Source of the DNA: Rhynchosporium graminicola
Lineage: Eukaryota; Ascomycota; Leotiomycetes; Helotiales; Ploettnerulaceae
Length of the DNA: 64,000 bases
NCBI GenBank assembly: GCA_900074885.1
Contig: FJUW01000064.1
Location: 124,001-188,000, forward strand
Direction of reading: 5' to 3'
Positions 9,908 through 21,951 of this stretch are shown piece after piece. The translations under genes and the position numbers were made by a program. The notes beneath the pieces were generated by a model, which was not told the DNA's origin, searched no databases, and saw nothing but the letters and a program-made list of their open reading frames with translations. The stretch's first letter is position 1. The number at the start of each line of letters is the position of its first letter.

Positions 9908-11704
9908 TAGGATTGTGAGCTACGAGATACGAGATAACTTAGGATAATAATGAATTTATGGCTTGATGACACAATACGAAATCCCCTTTGCTATGCAACC
10001 TTCGCGCAGTCTTACAACGGTGAGTGATTGATGTTTCTTCACGTAGACCTACAGATTTAAGTGATTTATTCAAATGACAATCCTGGAAAATGAATTTACA
10101 ACAAGATTTCCAGATCGCTTCGCCGAAGATAAACTTCCCTTGTATTGTATGAGCTCGATACTTAATGGTCAATGTGAGAGATAGACCCGTGAATACTCCA
10201 CTTCTAATGGGCTGAAATAGTCGATGTTGATTAGCTTCAAGCTTACCTACGTATGAAAACTATCGCTTACTTTGTCTAGCTCCAAAGTCCGTTGTCAGTA
10301 GAACATTAGACTACACCTATTTCACACTGACAAGTGTGATTAGCTTAAAACCAAGACCCAAACGACAGGGAGATCGACATGAGATATCCCGGGGCCTCGT
10401 TCTGACAGCTAGGCAGCTCCCTGGTCCAAGGAAGTCTACTGTTAACAGTTCTCCGGCCTCCTCTGGGTTCTGTTTGTTGTGTCAGCGGAGGGAGCTCCCA
10501 GTATGTCGAAGATGGTAATTGAGATATTGTGTGGACTGCTATGAAAGTGTAATCCTGGAAACACTGTTCCCGGTTGGAGATGAGGTCGGCGGCTGAAGGA
10601 GTGAACTCATTTTTGGAATGGCCTCTTTGATCGTACCGCAGTATTTTTTCCTCTGGTTGTTATCTCATGATAATTGTCTGATGGACAGCATTCAATGAGA
10701 TGATAAGTACTTTCGAAAGTGTCTACATTGACACACATGTGTTATCCAAGTCGGCTAGCGAGCTCTTAAGAGACGTGGTCAACCTATTGAAGCATACAGA
10801 GAGGAATGAGGTCGATCATAAGAGGCCATATGTGGTCATGTGGAATGTGAACGTCACTCACTGAAGAGTCAGGCTCAATCATTATCGAATGAGAGAAGGC
10901 TGCAGAGGCATAACACGGTATGCAGATTTAAAGCCACAACGAGTTCTACAGCGGCGTCGCCGCTGTGAAGCTTACTTCCCGTCATTTCAAGTTATATGCT
11001 TCTGGGATTGGACTGGCTTATAAAAGTATATCAATGGTTGTATTTTGTATTGAGTAAGTGGTTCTTGGGGGTTATGATTGAAACGTTGGATGGAGAAGTG
11101 ACCATAGCAATTTGCTAATCTAGAGCGGCGACGAGTTCGTTCAACTGCGTAGAGTTGACCTCGGTGTCCTAGTAACACTAAGTGGGACAAATGAATCGAG
11201 TATTCGCAGGTCGGCGCTGCAAGTTGGCTTCCTCTCGACGCTTTCAAATTAGCCCACACTCCCTCGAAGGATGGTGATATATCTACAATCACTGTACAAT
11301 ATCTCATTATACCAGCCGTCTGTTGGGGTCAATAATCCCATATAACCTCGCTTTGTCGATTGGGAATAGAATGAAGCTATTCAGAGACTCTCGCTAAACA
11401 AATAAAGCGACATTGTGACGTGTAACAAAACTTTTTACTGCAGAGCATCAGACCGATAGAAAGTGAGCAGCAAAGGTACTGTATTGAGAGCTATAAAACT
11501 AACCATCCGTCATCGTTCCAGCTTGTGTAATATGATTGGATATCTGCTAGTGTGGTTCTAATTTTTTACTCCCCAATATGAGTTTATGAGGATGTTATGC
11601 CTCCCTATGCTGCTAGCTTGTGCAACGGAAACAACAAAGTAAACCAGACGCCAGCGCTTGACGTCTAAATCCATAACTCCAATTCATGCCAGTATCCTAC
11701 TTCA
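9908..11704. other. Gene-free intergenic region, 1.8 kb
   Basis: Between the convergent XRCC4-like and WLM genes I see only short frames (longest 106 codons on the minus strand at 10987-11307) with no domain or splice support. Confidence 0.4.
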
Positions 11705-12769
11705 TCACCGAAACTCACTCCCAGCATTCTCGCTCTCGCCACTCTGCTGCTCTCTCATCCTTTTCATCCTCTCCTCAGCAGCTTTCGCCAGTATCTCCCT
11801 CCTACTAATCCCCTCACCACTCCCCCTGGTCCCAACACTCTCAGCACCACCTCCTCTGCTAGCACCCAGCACAAACTCTCCCCCAGTCCACCCACCATGA
11901 TCATCAACCTCCTCATCCTCCCCACTACCCTCAGCATAAGCCGCCCCCTCCCCAACCATGAATCCGCTCTTCGTGTAATCTGCCTTTTCAACCTCCTTCT
12001 CAATCAATTTACATAGATCCCAGAACTTACGATCATGCGATCCATGGACATTGTGCGCCAGTTCATGACAAAGAGTTTTGCGGATGGTTTTGTAATCTCG
12101 ATATCCATCATACGCATCCGTTCGTAGCCTTAATTCGATAACTTCACCAGCATTGCGATTTAAGCCAAGTGTACGTGTTGTGCCTTCGTAGTTCGATTGT
12201 GTATGTTCCACGGGATTCATCTCGGTAAGCAAAGGAACTATGAATTTGTGTCGCCGCATAGCGGCTTTGATCCCAATATCGTCTTTCAGTCTTTGCAAGA
12301 ACTTCAACGATTTGTTTGGATTAGGTAGATATAGTAAAGGTCGGAGAGTCGTGAATGTGTATTGGTTCTCCTCCTGCTCTTTCTTCCAATCGTGGGTTTT
12401 GTATGCTTTGACTTTCTGGGCTGGACGCGCATTTCGTCTGTTGACGCGCCGGGAGGCTTCTTCTCGAGCGAGGGAGATGGAGGAGGCTTCTTGGGCAGTG
12501 CTGCCGAGGAGGGTTATCTTGTGGTTTGTGAGGGCGGTAAGGAGGAGATTCGGGTCTTTGAATGGAGGTTTGAGGAGGCCCAGTTTGGAGACCATAAACT
12601 TTTGGTTGCTGGAAGGAATGGAGAGAGTGTCGGCGATCTCGTCAGAGAGATCTAGTATCGTGGCATCGGAGGGGAAATTGTAAGTATGCGATGCGCCGTG
12701 GAATGTCAAAGTGATGGAGACTAGATCTTGGTTGTCAGTAGGACCAGTTTCTGAGGCATCAGTAGCCAT
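11705..12769 (-). CDS. Ubiquitin-like/WLM-domain metalloprotease
   Basis: A single 354-residue frame. Residues about 16-90 form a ubiquitin-like fold (ITLTFHGASHTYNFPSDATI through KITLLGS). Residues about 140-255 form a WLM (Wss1-like) domain with the zinc site HELAHNVHGSHD (His235, Glu236, His239, His245). The C terminus is Gly-rich and then basic/coiled. The architecture matches the fungal Ubl-WLM proteins related to Wss1/SPRTN, which are linked to removal of SUMO- or ubiquitin-marked DNA-protein crosslinks. All catalytic residues are present. The start at 12769 sits directly before the Ubl fold. I see no VIM or SHP motif for Cdc48 binding, but these are short and could be missed. Confidence 0.87.
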   Translation of the reverse strand: MATDASETGPTDNQDLVSITLTFHGASHTYNFPSDATILDLSDEIADTLSIPSSNQKFMVSKLGLLKPPFKDPNLLLTALTNHKITLLGSTAQEASSISLAREEASRRVNRRNARPAQKVKAYKTHDWKKEQEENQYTFTTLRPLLYLPNPNKSLKFLQRLKDDIGIKAAMRRHKFIVPLLTEMNPVEHTQSNYEGTTRTLGLNRNAGEVIELRLRTDAYDGYRDYKTIRKTLCHELAHNVHGSHDRKFWDLCKLIEKEVEKADYTKSGFMVGEGAAYAEGSGEDEEVDDHGGWTGGEFVLGASRGGGAESVGTRGSGEGISRREILAKAAEERMKRMREQQSGESENAGSEFR

Positions 12770-13418
12770 GTTGAAATAAATATGCGCTTGAGATGTGGTC
12801 CTGATGTATGGAAAATAGAGTAATGAATGGTATTTCTATGCTATGCTAAAGAAGTGCTCTTTCTATTGCTCACTATAGAGTTCTCCAGGCTTGCTCAGCT
12901 TCGTAATCGTCATCAGAGAGCATTGCCACCCTGGCCCTTTACGCGGCTATCACCCGCTCCCGCTCGGATTTGACAGGGGTTGGCTCTTTCAACTCTATCC
13001 ATTTTATCACGTGAGAATATTTGTATACCTTCATATTTTCTAATATTGATCTAGAAGCCTGATATTTGACTGAATTAAAAGCAGAGAACTGCGAATTTAC
13101 ATGTACTTCATATCGGAGTCCTATCTGTAACTAGCTTTCGACGAGCAACATGTATTATTGCCTATCTTCTAGCTCCCGACGTACATCGTATCCTTGAGGA
13201 CAGTAAGCGAAGCTGGTCAGAAGAGGTTCGCTTCAGTACAAATATCAGAAACCGTCAACAATGGGCTGTAGATGGTAGTTTGCGCTCACTCATTCAGCGG
13301 GATATCTCATACTTACAGTATTATGGCTTCCGGAGAATCGAGTTTATCAAGTCTTCATGAAACCATTCTCTTCTCGAAAGTATTATTGGGTATCATACCG
13401 GGCTTTCATTATTTCATC
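12770..13418. other. WLM gene promoter and kinase 3' flank
   Basis: About 650 bp without a gene. A TCACGTGA palindrome lies at 13007-13014, 238 bp upstream of the WLM protease start. Confidence 0.4.
13007..13014. promoter_or_regulatory. TCACGTGA palindrome upstream of the WLM protease
   Basis: The same 8-bp palindrome as at 8421-8428, at a similar distance (238 bp) from a start codon. It is a candidate bHLH (Cbf1-like) site. Confidence 0.35.
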
Positions 13419-15046
13419 CTAATCAAGTCCCGACTGCAGCCAAGGATCCTCGCGAAGCTCTTTTGCAGTTTTTCTATCTTCCGGCAGCCAGTGTAGCATT
13501 TTCCTGACAAAGCTGAGGAAAAGCGCTTTTTCTTCTCCTGACATGCACGTTATGCAGTCGTCAAGTTTGACACCCTTAGGTATTGTTTCGGGGTGATTGA
13601 AGTACCCTGCAGTATAAATCAGATGTATGATTCAGGAAGGCGGGGTATTTCATTATTAGACATGCCTTTTGAGTCGAAAAATGGCCCCCCATAGTATTCA
13701 TGAGCGGTATTGCACCAAGTCCCGTCCGGGGTGGGAAACGAACGTTTCCAGGGGATGCCACGCCGATGTTTCTCTTGATCAATGAGCTTTTGCGGCGGTG
13801 GCCCTAGGAGTGCTATCATCTCGGCAAGATGTGCTTGTGCAGTGTACACGCCATTCTGTGATTTGAGGTGGGTGAAAAGCTCCTTGTTTTCTAAAGGCTC
13901 AAAAAGCTGAAAGGCAATCTCTCTGTTATTACATATACACCCCGTATGGCACGAGAGACTTACAAGCACACCCAAATTCCAAATATCGGCACTATATGAC
14001 CATGGTACCCCTAGCAGGACTTCTGGGGCATGGTATAGTGGTGGCTGTATCGGATGTCGGAGAGGTTCCGCGCCATCTACTCTGTGTGCTAGACCGAAAT
14101 CAACAATCTTTGGCAGCATCCAGTATGACTTCAAAGTACCGAAATCATTGTGTGAGAGGTATATATTCCGATCGCTGACCGTTTTCCGCGGCATTGGATG
14201 GTCACCTTGAGCCTTCACATACTCTTCGATGACGTCCAGGTCCTCGAACGACATAAGAATATTGTCTGCCTTAAGATCTAAATATAAGGTCAGTAGTGGC
14301 TAACGGAAATGTCAAGACTCTGAAAAACAGACCAGTATGGATGATATGGCAATCAGAATGAAGATATTCCAATCCTTCCAGCAGGAAGTCGACGTATACT
14401 TTGAGAAGTTGAGGTGGAATTTTTTCTCCGACGAGACGGTGTTGAAATTGGCTTAGAGGTTCCCGCATAGCTTCGTAGACAAGACATAAGTGAGTAACCC
14501 CGGTGGGGCCCGTAGCTATAAAATCATCGATTGCAGCCCTGACAAACGCAAAGCCAGGGGGAGAAGGGTCTTTTGTAAGACGTTTATTGATGTCAAGTTC
14601 GTGCAGAACCATGTCTTCGAAATCCGGGTTAGAAGTGGTAATCTTGAGAGTCACATATGGGATTGTCGTTCTTGAAAACGTCAGAATTTACCCTTCATTC
14701 GAGTAAGTGATTCTTACCGCTCCAGATCCTCCGCGAGCCATACAGTAGAAGATGTACCCCATCCGATCTTTGTCAAGATCTTATATCGATTATTGAGCAC
14801 CCGCCCAGGGTCTGCAGGGTAGAAAAACTCGGGTCGATAGCCAGGCACTCGCTCCTCCTCAACCAAGACATCAGAAGGTAGGATCCTTGGCTCTGGACAG
14901 AGGGTCTTTATCTGCTTTGACAAAACGAATGGCAGGCTTTTGCGACATGGTTTGACCATTCGACCAAGTTGTTTGAACATAATTAATGTCTTCTGTGGCC
15001 GAAACATTGCCTCAAGCGCAGCTATAGTCGCTCTCATGTATTGCAC
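13419..15046 (-). CDS. SRPK-like serine/threonine protein kinase
   Basis: Four main exons (15046-14718, 14670-14333, 14277-13666, 13606-13419) give about 474-488 residues. Kinase landmarks are all present: Gly-rich loop IGWGTSSTVWLAED, catalytic Lys in VTLKI (about residue 119), catalytic loop HTDLKADNIL created across a splice, IVDFGLAH, and HAPEVLLG. HTD instead of HRD is typical of SR-protein kinases and the many fungal SRPK-like kinases. The C terminus (FVRKMLHWLPEDRKTAKEL) closes the kinase fold. There is no large spacer insert, unlike true Sky1/SRPK. The last intron needs a GC donor (AAAG|GCATGT). A possible 45-nt in-frame intron (13963-13919) would join WNLGVL to IAFQLFEP. The substrate is unknown. 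Confidence 0.78.
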
Positions 15047-15488
15047 AGGAGCATAGGATAAACCGTCTAAGAGACACAGATACTACGATAGACAGTAACT
15101 TAAGTCATGAACAACTCATGTATAATTACTATAATTAATTGAAAAATAAGCATGTTTTCTGAATGATATATTTAGGAAGCCTTTCGCTGACTATTTATAT
15201 AAGCTCGATAGAGTATGCTCAACGTATATCATATCCAAGGAGCGGATCCACCCCCCTGCTACCGCATGCCAAGAATATAGACGCCGGCAAGCGCGCTCGA
15301 AAGAGCTGTCGCGTAGTTGCGTGTCCTCATCCAGTTCGAATTGGTCAACTCCTTCCATTGCGCCCATCTTCCCATCAAGACCATTAACGACAACGCGACA
15401 AATAGCTGCTGACAGCCAGCAGCTATCCACTCCTTTGACCGTTGTACAAAGAAGCAAGAACAACGCCTGGGCGTCTCGCAAGCCCATC
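15047..15488. other. Divergent promoter region, kinase and Erd2
   Basis: About 440 bp between divergent starts, AT-rich near the kinase side. No supported gene or clear motif. Confidence 0.4.
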
Positions 15489-16261
15489 ATGAATCTCTTC
15501 AGGATACTGGGTAAGTGTTATTCTCGAGACCAAAGAGAACAAATACTAATAGATCGGTGTAGGGGATCTCTCCCATCTGGTTTCAATTCTGATTTTGCTA
15601 CACAAGATGCAACAAACCAACGTACGTATTTGCTCCTTCTGGGATTACCCAATTGCTCGTCAATTGGAGCTTTCTGCGCAGCCAACTAACAAAAGCCCAG
15701 TCCTGCTCCGGCATTTCCTTCAAATCCCAAGCCCTCTACCTAATGGTCTATGTAACCCGTTACATCGACCTATTCTGGACCTTCACCGACAGCGCCTACA
15801 ACACCATTTTCAAGCTGCTCTTCCTCTGCTCCTCCGGATACACAATCTACCTCATGACTACAGCCTACAAACCCACTCATGACCCCAACATCGACACTTT
15901 CCGTGTGCAATACTTGCTCGGTGGCTCGCTCGTCCTCGCCGTTATCTTTCCTTACAAATACACCCCCTCGGAAATACTCTGGGCCTTCAGTATCTGGTTA
16001 GAAAGCGTAGCTATCCTGCCGCAATTGTTTCTGCTACAAAGAACCGGGGAGGCGGAGACGATCACGACGCATTATCTGTTTGCATTGGGCAGTTACAGGG
16101 CGCTGTACATTCCGAATTGGATCTATAGGTATGTGATGGAGGGACATTGGGATGGCATTAGTGTCATGGCTGGGTTGGTGCAGACGGTGCTTTATTCGGA
16201 TTTCTTCTGGATTTACTACACAAAGGTTTTGAAGGGGAAGAAGTTCGCGCTTCCAGTCTAG
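15489..16261 (+). CDS. erd2: ER lumen protein-retaining receptor Erd2
   Basis: Three exons (15489-15510, 15563-15621, 15701-16261) encode 213 residues. The start MNLFRILGDLSHL and the join KMQQTN/SCSGISFKSQALY match the KDEL/HDEL-receptor family closely. Family blocks follow: RYIDLFWTF, YTIYLM, DTFRVQYLLGGSLVLA, LESVAILPQLF, THYLFALGSYRALYIPNWIYRY and DFFWIYYTKVLKGKKFALPV. Seven hydrophobic segments are expected. The protein cycles between Golgi and ER and retrieves escaped luminal proteins. Both introns are GT-AG (52 and 79 bp), and the first exon is only 22 bp, a common fungal arrangement for this gene. The length is usual for the family. Confidence 0.95.
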
Positions 16262-16747
16262 AAAGGCTTGTGTTCTTTGCCTTCGAAGTCGACTCGAGGC
16301 GCATGAAGCATGAGAATGTGAAGTGGAAAGTTGGGACTCAGACTGGATGTTCTCGAGAAACGTGTTCTTCTTGGGTGGGCGGATAATAATTGCTATGCAA
16401 CCATGATTGGCGTTCAGGAATCAGAACTGCAAGGGGATCGAAATTCGGATCTCGATCTGACAGTGATAGCAGGAAGGATGATTAATCTGCTGTTCAGCAG
16501 TATTCATGTATGTTCGAATATGTGACAGGAATAGACTTGATTTCACAAATCAACTCTAAATGCAAATCGTTTCATAATTCATTAGTCGATCATCCTGCTT
16601 CTCGAAATCTGGGCACAAGTGACCGACAATTGACGTGTAAAGCAGTGTTTTCTGATTTCTTGCATTCTTTGGATTTCACTACTTCCCATATATACACAAC
16701 CAACACCGATGCAGTAACTCAAGGGAAATACAATTTACAAGACGAGA
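16262..16747. other. Intergenic region between convergent genes
   Basis: About 490 bp between the Erd2 stop and the complex I gene stop. It must hold both 3' ends. No gene seen. Confidence 0.4.
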
Positions 16748-19265
16748 CTACGAGCCATAAGCTACCTGTCCGTGAGGATGTTCACTCGAGTAGCCCGGAG
16801 CCATGAAATTGGTCTCTGGGTTATTCTGTTCTTTCGCTGCTGAACATCTTGCCATTGTTGGCGAACTATTCTCATGTCAGCTTCTGTTTTCTCACTTTGA
16901 CAATACACAAAAGTGAGGGAGAAGGGAGAAATATCATACCTCCTCGAAATAACATCAGTGAAATAGAAGTTCTCAATAACCTTCTTGAAAGGCGCCCCAG
17001 TGGGTTTACTACCCTTATTCTGATCCACCAACTGAACCTTACTCAACTGCTTCAAAGAAACCGACTCCACGATATCATAGCTCGCTAACGCGGGACTGAT
17101 TTGTACCATTCGGTCACGAAGCTGAGCGACGTCGTCGTAAGGAAGAGCTGCGCCCATGAATTCACTTGCTGCGCGGATGATCTTCCAATCTGTTCGTGCA
17201 GCGCCAGGTAACGATGTAGCGGCGCGCGTCATCTGCACACGACCTTCAGTGTTGACGTAGGTGCCAGATTTTTCCGTGTAAGCAGCGCCTGGAAGAACGA
17301 CGTCTGCTACTTGAGCGCCGCGGTCGCCATGGTGGCCTTGGTAGACGACAAAGGCATCCTTGGGGATATCGGCAGCATTGAACTCATCAGCACCGAGAAG
17401 CCAGACGAATTTGGGTTTTGTGTTGGCTACAACTGTGGATGGGGTTGTGAAGCCAACTTCGTAGGCACCAGCTCTTGATGCGGAACGCTGAAGGACGTTG
17501 TACCCATTCCATTCTTCGGTCAGGAAGTTGGCAGCATTCTTCTCGACGAAATTTCCGACCATCTCGTAGATAGCCTTTGCATCAGCGTGATCAGTGACAC
17601 CGGAACCAATAATGATCATTGGTCTCTTAGCAGCTTGTAACTTCTTGCCGAATGGACCCGCAAGGGCCTTTTTGAGGGCAACAGCATTGCTTCCTAGATG
17701 CTCGAACTCGAAGGTTGATTCCCAGGATTCACCGACGACACCAATCTCAAGATCAGATCTCATCCATTGCTTTCGGATACGGGCGTTGAGGCCGGCGGCC
17801 TCGTGTCGAGGGTTGCTACCAACAATGAGAATGGCATCTGCTTCCTCAACACCCCAGATCTTTGAGTTGAAGAGGTAGTTTGAGCGAACATCGACTCCGT
17901 GAGCGATTGGCTGACTTCCTGATGGTTGATCGAGGGCCAAGTTCTCCGAGCCGAGCTTGTTGGCCAGGTCCTTCAGAGCCACCAAAGATTCGACTTCGGC
18001 GAGGTCACCAGCAATTGCCTTGAACTCGTTACCCTTAGGGGCAAAGTCCTTGAATGCTGCTCCGATCTCAACTAAAGCTTGCTCCCAGCTGGCTGGGAGG
18101 AATTTGTTGTCCTTTCGGATGAGTGGAATCGTAAGTCTCTGTGTCTTCAGTCCATCACAGGCGAATCGGGTTTTGTCGTTGATCCATTCCTCATTGACAT
18201 CGTCATTGAGTCTAGGTAAGATCCGCATAACTTCTAGACCTCTCGAGTCGACTCGGATATTCGATCCAAGACCATCCAAAACATCTATCGATTCGGTATG
18301 CTTCAACTCCCAAGGTCGCGCCCTGAAAGCATATGGCTTAGATGTGAGGGCTCCAACAGGGCACAAATCGATAACGTTTCCAGACATTTCCGAATCCAGG
18401 TTCTTCTCGAGGTACGTGCCAATTTGCATATCGTTCCCACGTCCAGTAGATCCTAACTCAGGGGCACCAGCCACATCGTTGGCGAATCGAATACACCTCG
18501 TGCAATGAATACATCTGTTCATCGAGGTCTTGATCAAGGGTCCGATATTCTTATCTTCCGTAGCACGTTTGCCACCAATCTCGTGGAATCGTCCTCTATC
18601 GGCTCCGTATCTCATCGATTGATCTTGTAAATCACATTCCCCTCCCTGGTCACAAATAGGACAATCGAGTGGATGGTTGGCCAGCAGAAATTCCATTACT
18701 CCTTCACGGGCTTTGTGTGCGAGGGGCGAGTTGGTCTTGACGACCATACCGGGCTGTACGGGCCACGCGCATGATGCCACGGGCTTTGGTGCTCTCTCGA
18801 CTTCTACTAAACACATTCGACAATTTCCAGCAATCATGAGTTTTCTGTTATGGATCAGCGTAAGTTCGATTCGTGATCGGCATTGAGACCTACTCATGGT
18901 AGCAGTATCTGGTGATAGGTTATCATTGGTTCAGCAATAGCAAGATCAAACTCCGTTGCATACCTAGGAACTGTAACTCCAGCCTTCTCACACGCTTGAA
19001 TCAAAGCCGAACCAGCTGTGGCAATCGTCAACATTATTCCCGAGCCACTTCCCCTCCAGCAACGTACCTTCTATCGAGACCTGTTTGCCATCTGTATACC
19101 CAATTAGCCAAATTTCCCTTCGTAATGTCTATAAAACCTATGCGACTTACCGATAGTAAGTGAAACTTCGGCCTGTCGTCTGCTTGTGGTCGCAAATGTC
19201 CTGGCCGCATTCGAGCTCTGTTTGCTCGTCCGCAGCGCCGACCGCGCCAAAGAACTTCGCAGCAT
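16748..19265 (-). CDS. nuo78: NADH:ubiquinone oxidoreductase 75/78-kDa subunit (complex I, NDUFS1)
   Basis: Six exons (19265-19151, 19091-19068, 19015-18964, 18908-18894, 18844-16940, 16865-16748) encode 742 residues. The N terminus MLRSSLARSALRTSKQSS is an Arg/Ser-rich mitochondrial presequence. Iron-sulfur ligands are complete: RYCYHEKLMIAGNCRMC and VASCAW for the 2Fe-2S cluster, HPLDCPICDQGGECDL, and CIHCTRC. The molybdopterin-oxidoreductase-like part follows (ILIVGSNPRHEAAGLNARIR). The tail SRSSPTMARCSAAKE appears only after the last splice and is typical of fungal orthologues. The protein sits in the matrix arm of complex I and passes electrons from NADH. One exon is a 15-nt microexon whose use regenerates the conserved Tyr-Cys-Tyr-His motif. 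Confidence 0.95.
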
Positions 19266-20652
19266 TGTGTCCTCTCGTCGTCTTCGTAGCACAGCACAGC
19301 ACTGAGAAAAGAAAGTCAATCTCTGCGGCGGCGTAGGGAGGCGATAGAGGCGAATAATTGAAACTTTGACTCCACGCCTCTACTATCTTGACGTTCATGA
19401 AGCTCGACTTCGTTTGGCCTTAGCGCGGTCATTTGCGTTAGCTCGACTCTGATTGGTCAGCTCCACTTCCACCACGGTACAAATAAAATTTCACCAGGCG
19501 AGTCTTCCCTTTTCTTCTTCTTTTCCCTAATTAAATTGTATTGAGCACGTTTTATTGTGGGTGTACTTGGGCACAGCAATCGAGCTTCACGCTCAGATTG
19601 CCTGCTACCTGTCGAGTCTTCCTCTATCTTGTGCTCTAGAGCATACCTTTTGGGCGCTGGAATGGATGCAAATGAGAGCCAAAAGCTCGACGAATGCGCA
19701 ACTTACCGCCGGCTGCTACATCTCTTGTTTTTTTTCGTGATCATGTTGCTAAATGGGTGAGGAACATGGGGTGGAAGTCATTATCTGTTGCAACTTTGTG
19801 AGACTCGGAGTGAAGCGTCGGACAGCTTCAAATTGCGATGGACTCAACATATGGGACCCGTTCACTGATTCTTGCTACACCGAGCCGTATCAGATGCGTC
19901 AACTGGCGCCCGTCATCTATCATCGTTATCTGGCCTCGGTAATCAGTCATATGTGGCATCAAGGTCGTGGCGTAGTGAGATCGGGGCAGCTTCACTTGTT
20001 GTGCACCACATCTCCTATCGCATATCTCACCATCACGACAAAGGTGTGAACCGCCGTGTGTCATGGCTGGAGGATCGACAATATGTCAAGATCGATGTCC
20101 TGTACTATGCGAAATGCTATGAGATTGCGGATGGTTGATTGTAGTCTTTAGACATGTGTGTACCCATGCAAAAGCGACTCATTGCTTCTCTACTGGAGTA
20201 TATTATTGTTGCTTCTCAGCTTTGTGCACTCCGAATTTTCGTCATCACATAAGAGAAAGATCTTGATGCGTGGAATGATGTTCCTCGTATTGCAAAGTCC
20301 ACGCTTTTGATTAATGATGAGAATACTGAGGGTGATAATAATATGTAATGATAATTCCTTTTGCGGCCAAAGGGGTATGATTCCCCTCGGTAATGTTGAT
20401 GCGTATGTCCTCGTCCTCATCCATGCCTGCTTAGCCCATAGCACCAGCCTGACCCGTCCAATTCCATGTCGATGAGTATGCAACGTTTCTCACCCTTCCA
20501 GTACTCCGCGACTCCAATCCATGTTAGTTAGTTAGCAATGCAGTATCCATTCACCCAGGATTTTGTCAGAAATAAGGGTTCAATCATCATCCAAGCCTCT
20601 CCGACTACATAGCCAGAAAGACGAGCTCCCATCCATCGTTTCCAAGCAAATT
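19266..20652. other. Gene-free intergenic region, 1.4 kb
   Basis: This lies between the complex I gene start and the KPWE gene stop. The longest frames (about 98 codons at 19753-20049 and 20190-20483) show no domain, conserved motif or splice context. Confidence 0.4.
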
Positions 20653-21582
20653 TCAAGCGTCTGGGTACTCTTGCTCAATAATCCTATCCCTACTATCACC
20701 AAATGTGCCTGGTCCCCTCCCTTGGATAACCTCCTCTGGAACATCTTTCTCCCAAGGCTTTCTCCGCTTCGGCATCACAGAAGGAGAGCTAGCTGCCAGA
20801 CCACGTGGGGTATCGTCGATTTCTTTGATCCCAGGGATAGGTGCACCACTCTGTATGAGCGCTACTATTTCTGCGAAACTGCGTGGGTAGGGAGCCCCGT
20901 CTTGAGCACCGTCTTGTTCACCAGATTCAGGAGTGAGTGCTGGATTGGTATGTGTGCTTGATACAGCCATGTCGGGGGGCATCGGATCTCTGGGTTGATG
21001 ATGAGGTTGGCCTGAAGGTTCTCGTGCTATCTGAGTTGCGGTTGAAGGTGAATCTGAGATTGGTGCTGAGTTTGAAGACGTTGGATTCGAGAAGGTGTTT
21101 TGAGATGAATGAGAATCCAGGTATTCTTTATAGCCGTTGAAGTCCACTTTTGTGTTATTCTTCCGTGAGAAGTAGAAGCATTGAGCGTGTAGGATCAGGT
21201 CTGAGGCGGGTGATGGATCGGGACCAAGAATTGCTTTGAGTCCTCCCTAGAAAGAGTAAATATTTGTTCAGGTAGATGCTAAGTGGTAGCGAAGTAGGTC
21301 TATCAAACAGGTGCGGCGCGGAGATTTGAGGAAGAGATGAGATCGAACGAAACTCTTTGTAAGACGATGAAACAAACATGTCTATTCAAATATGTACGCA
21401 TATAATTCTCTAAATGGAAAATTACATGTATGATTATATGTGCGCAAAACGATGATCGTGTGGAAGCAGGTAGTCCCAGACTTAGAACTTGTACATACCT
21501 GATATACTTGATCGCTGTCCCAATCGTACTTTCTCATATGCTCATAAATACTCATATCATCGACAGCTACTTCAGTCGCCAT
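20653..21582 (-). CDS. KPWE-motif protein, Pex39-like peroxisomal import factor
   Basis: Two exons (21582-21499 and 21246-20653) encode 225 residues, joined in phase 0 by a rather long 252-bp GT-AG intron. The N-terminal part (YEHMRKYDWDSDQVYQ, GGLKAILGPDP, KVDFNGYKEYL) precedes a low-complexity linker. Residues about 147-195 hold SFAEIVALIQSGAPIPGIKEI and then the basic KRRKPWEKD. The S-F-x-E/PGI block plus a KPWE tetrapeptide is the signature of the KPWE domain (PF17733). That domain is shared with Pex39, recently described as helping Pex7-dependent import of PTS2 cargo into peroxisomes. The assignment rests on these motifs. The extra N-terminal region may be a fungal addition. It is divergent from Scd6. 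Confidence 0.68.
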
Positions 21583-21951
21583 GCTTGTAGTCGTTATAAT
21601 GATGTTTGGTGCTTAAGGAGATACAATAACAGTTGAAAGAGGGTATGGACTCTCACCTGTCCCTCACTCTCATCCCGGCACATCCTCGGATCGAGACAAA
21701 CATCTGGCTAGTCTGATTGGGTCGAATAACCGCGCTGGCTCCCCAGCCCCCCCTGCCTTTTAGCACTTAGCTTCTCGATGGGAATTGTACTGTAGGCAAA
21801 CAATCATTCACCATCATCACCACCTCACAAACACCTTCCTCTCCTCTTCAATTACCACTTTGCGCATTCAGAGCAGAGCAACCAACTTCCTTTCTTTCTC
21901 GCATCCAACTTACTTCAAGCTTCTGTGAGCTGATCGCAGCATCAAATCGCA
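21583..21951. promoter_or_regulatory. Shared promoter, KPWE protein and Scd6
   Basis: 369 bp separate the two divergent ATGs. An inverted CCAAT box (CTGATTGGG) lies around 21713-21721, and long pyrimidine-rich tracts precede the Scd6 start, as is common in housekeeping fungal promoters. Confidence 0.45.
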
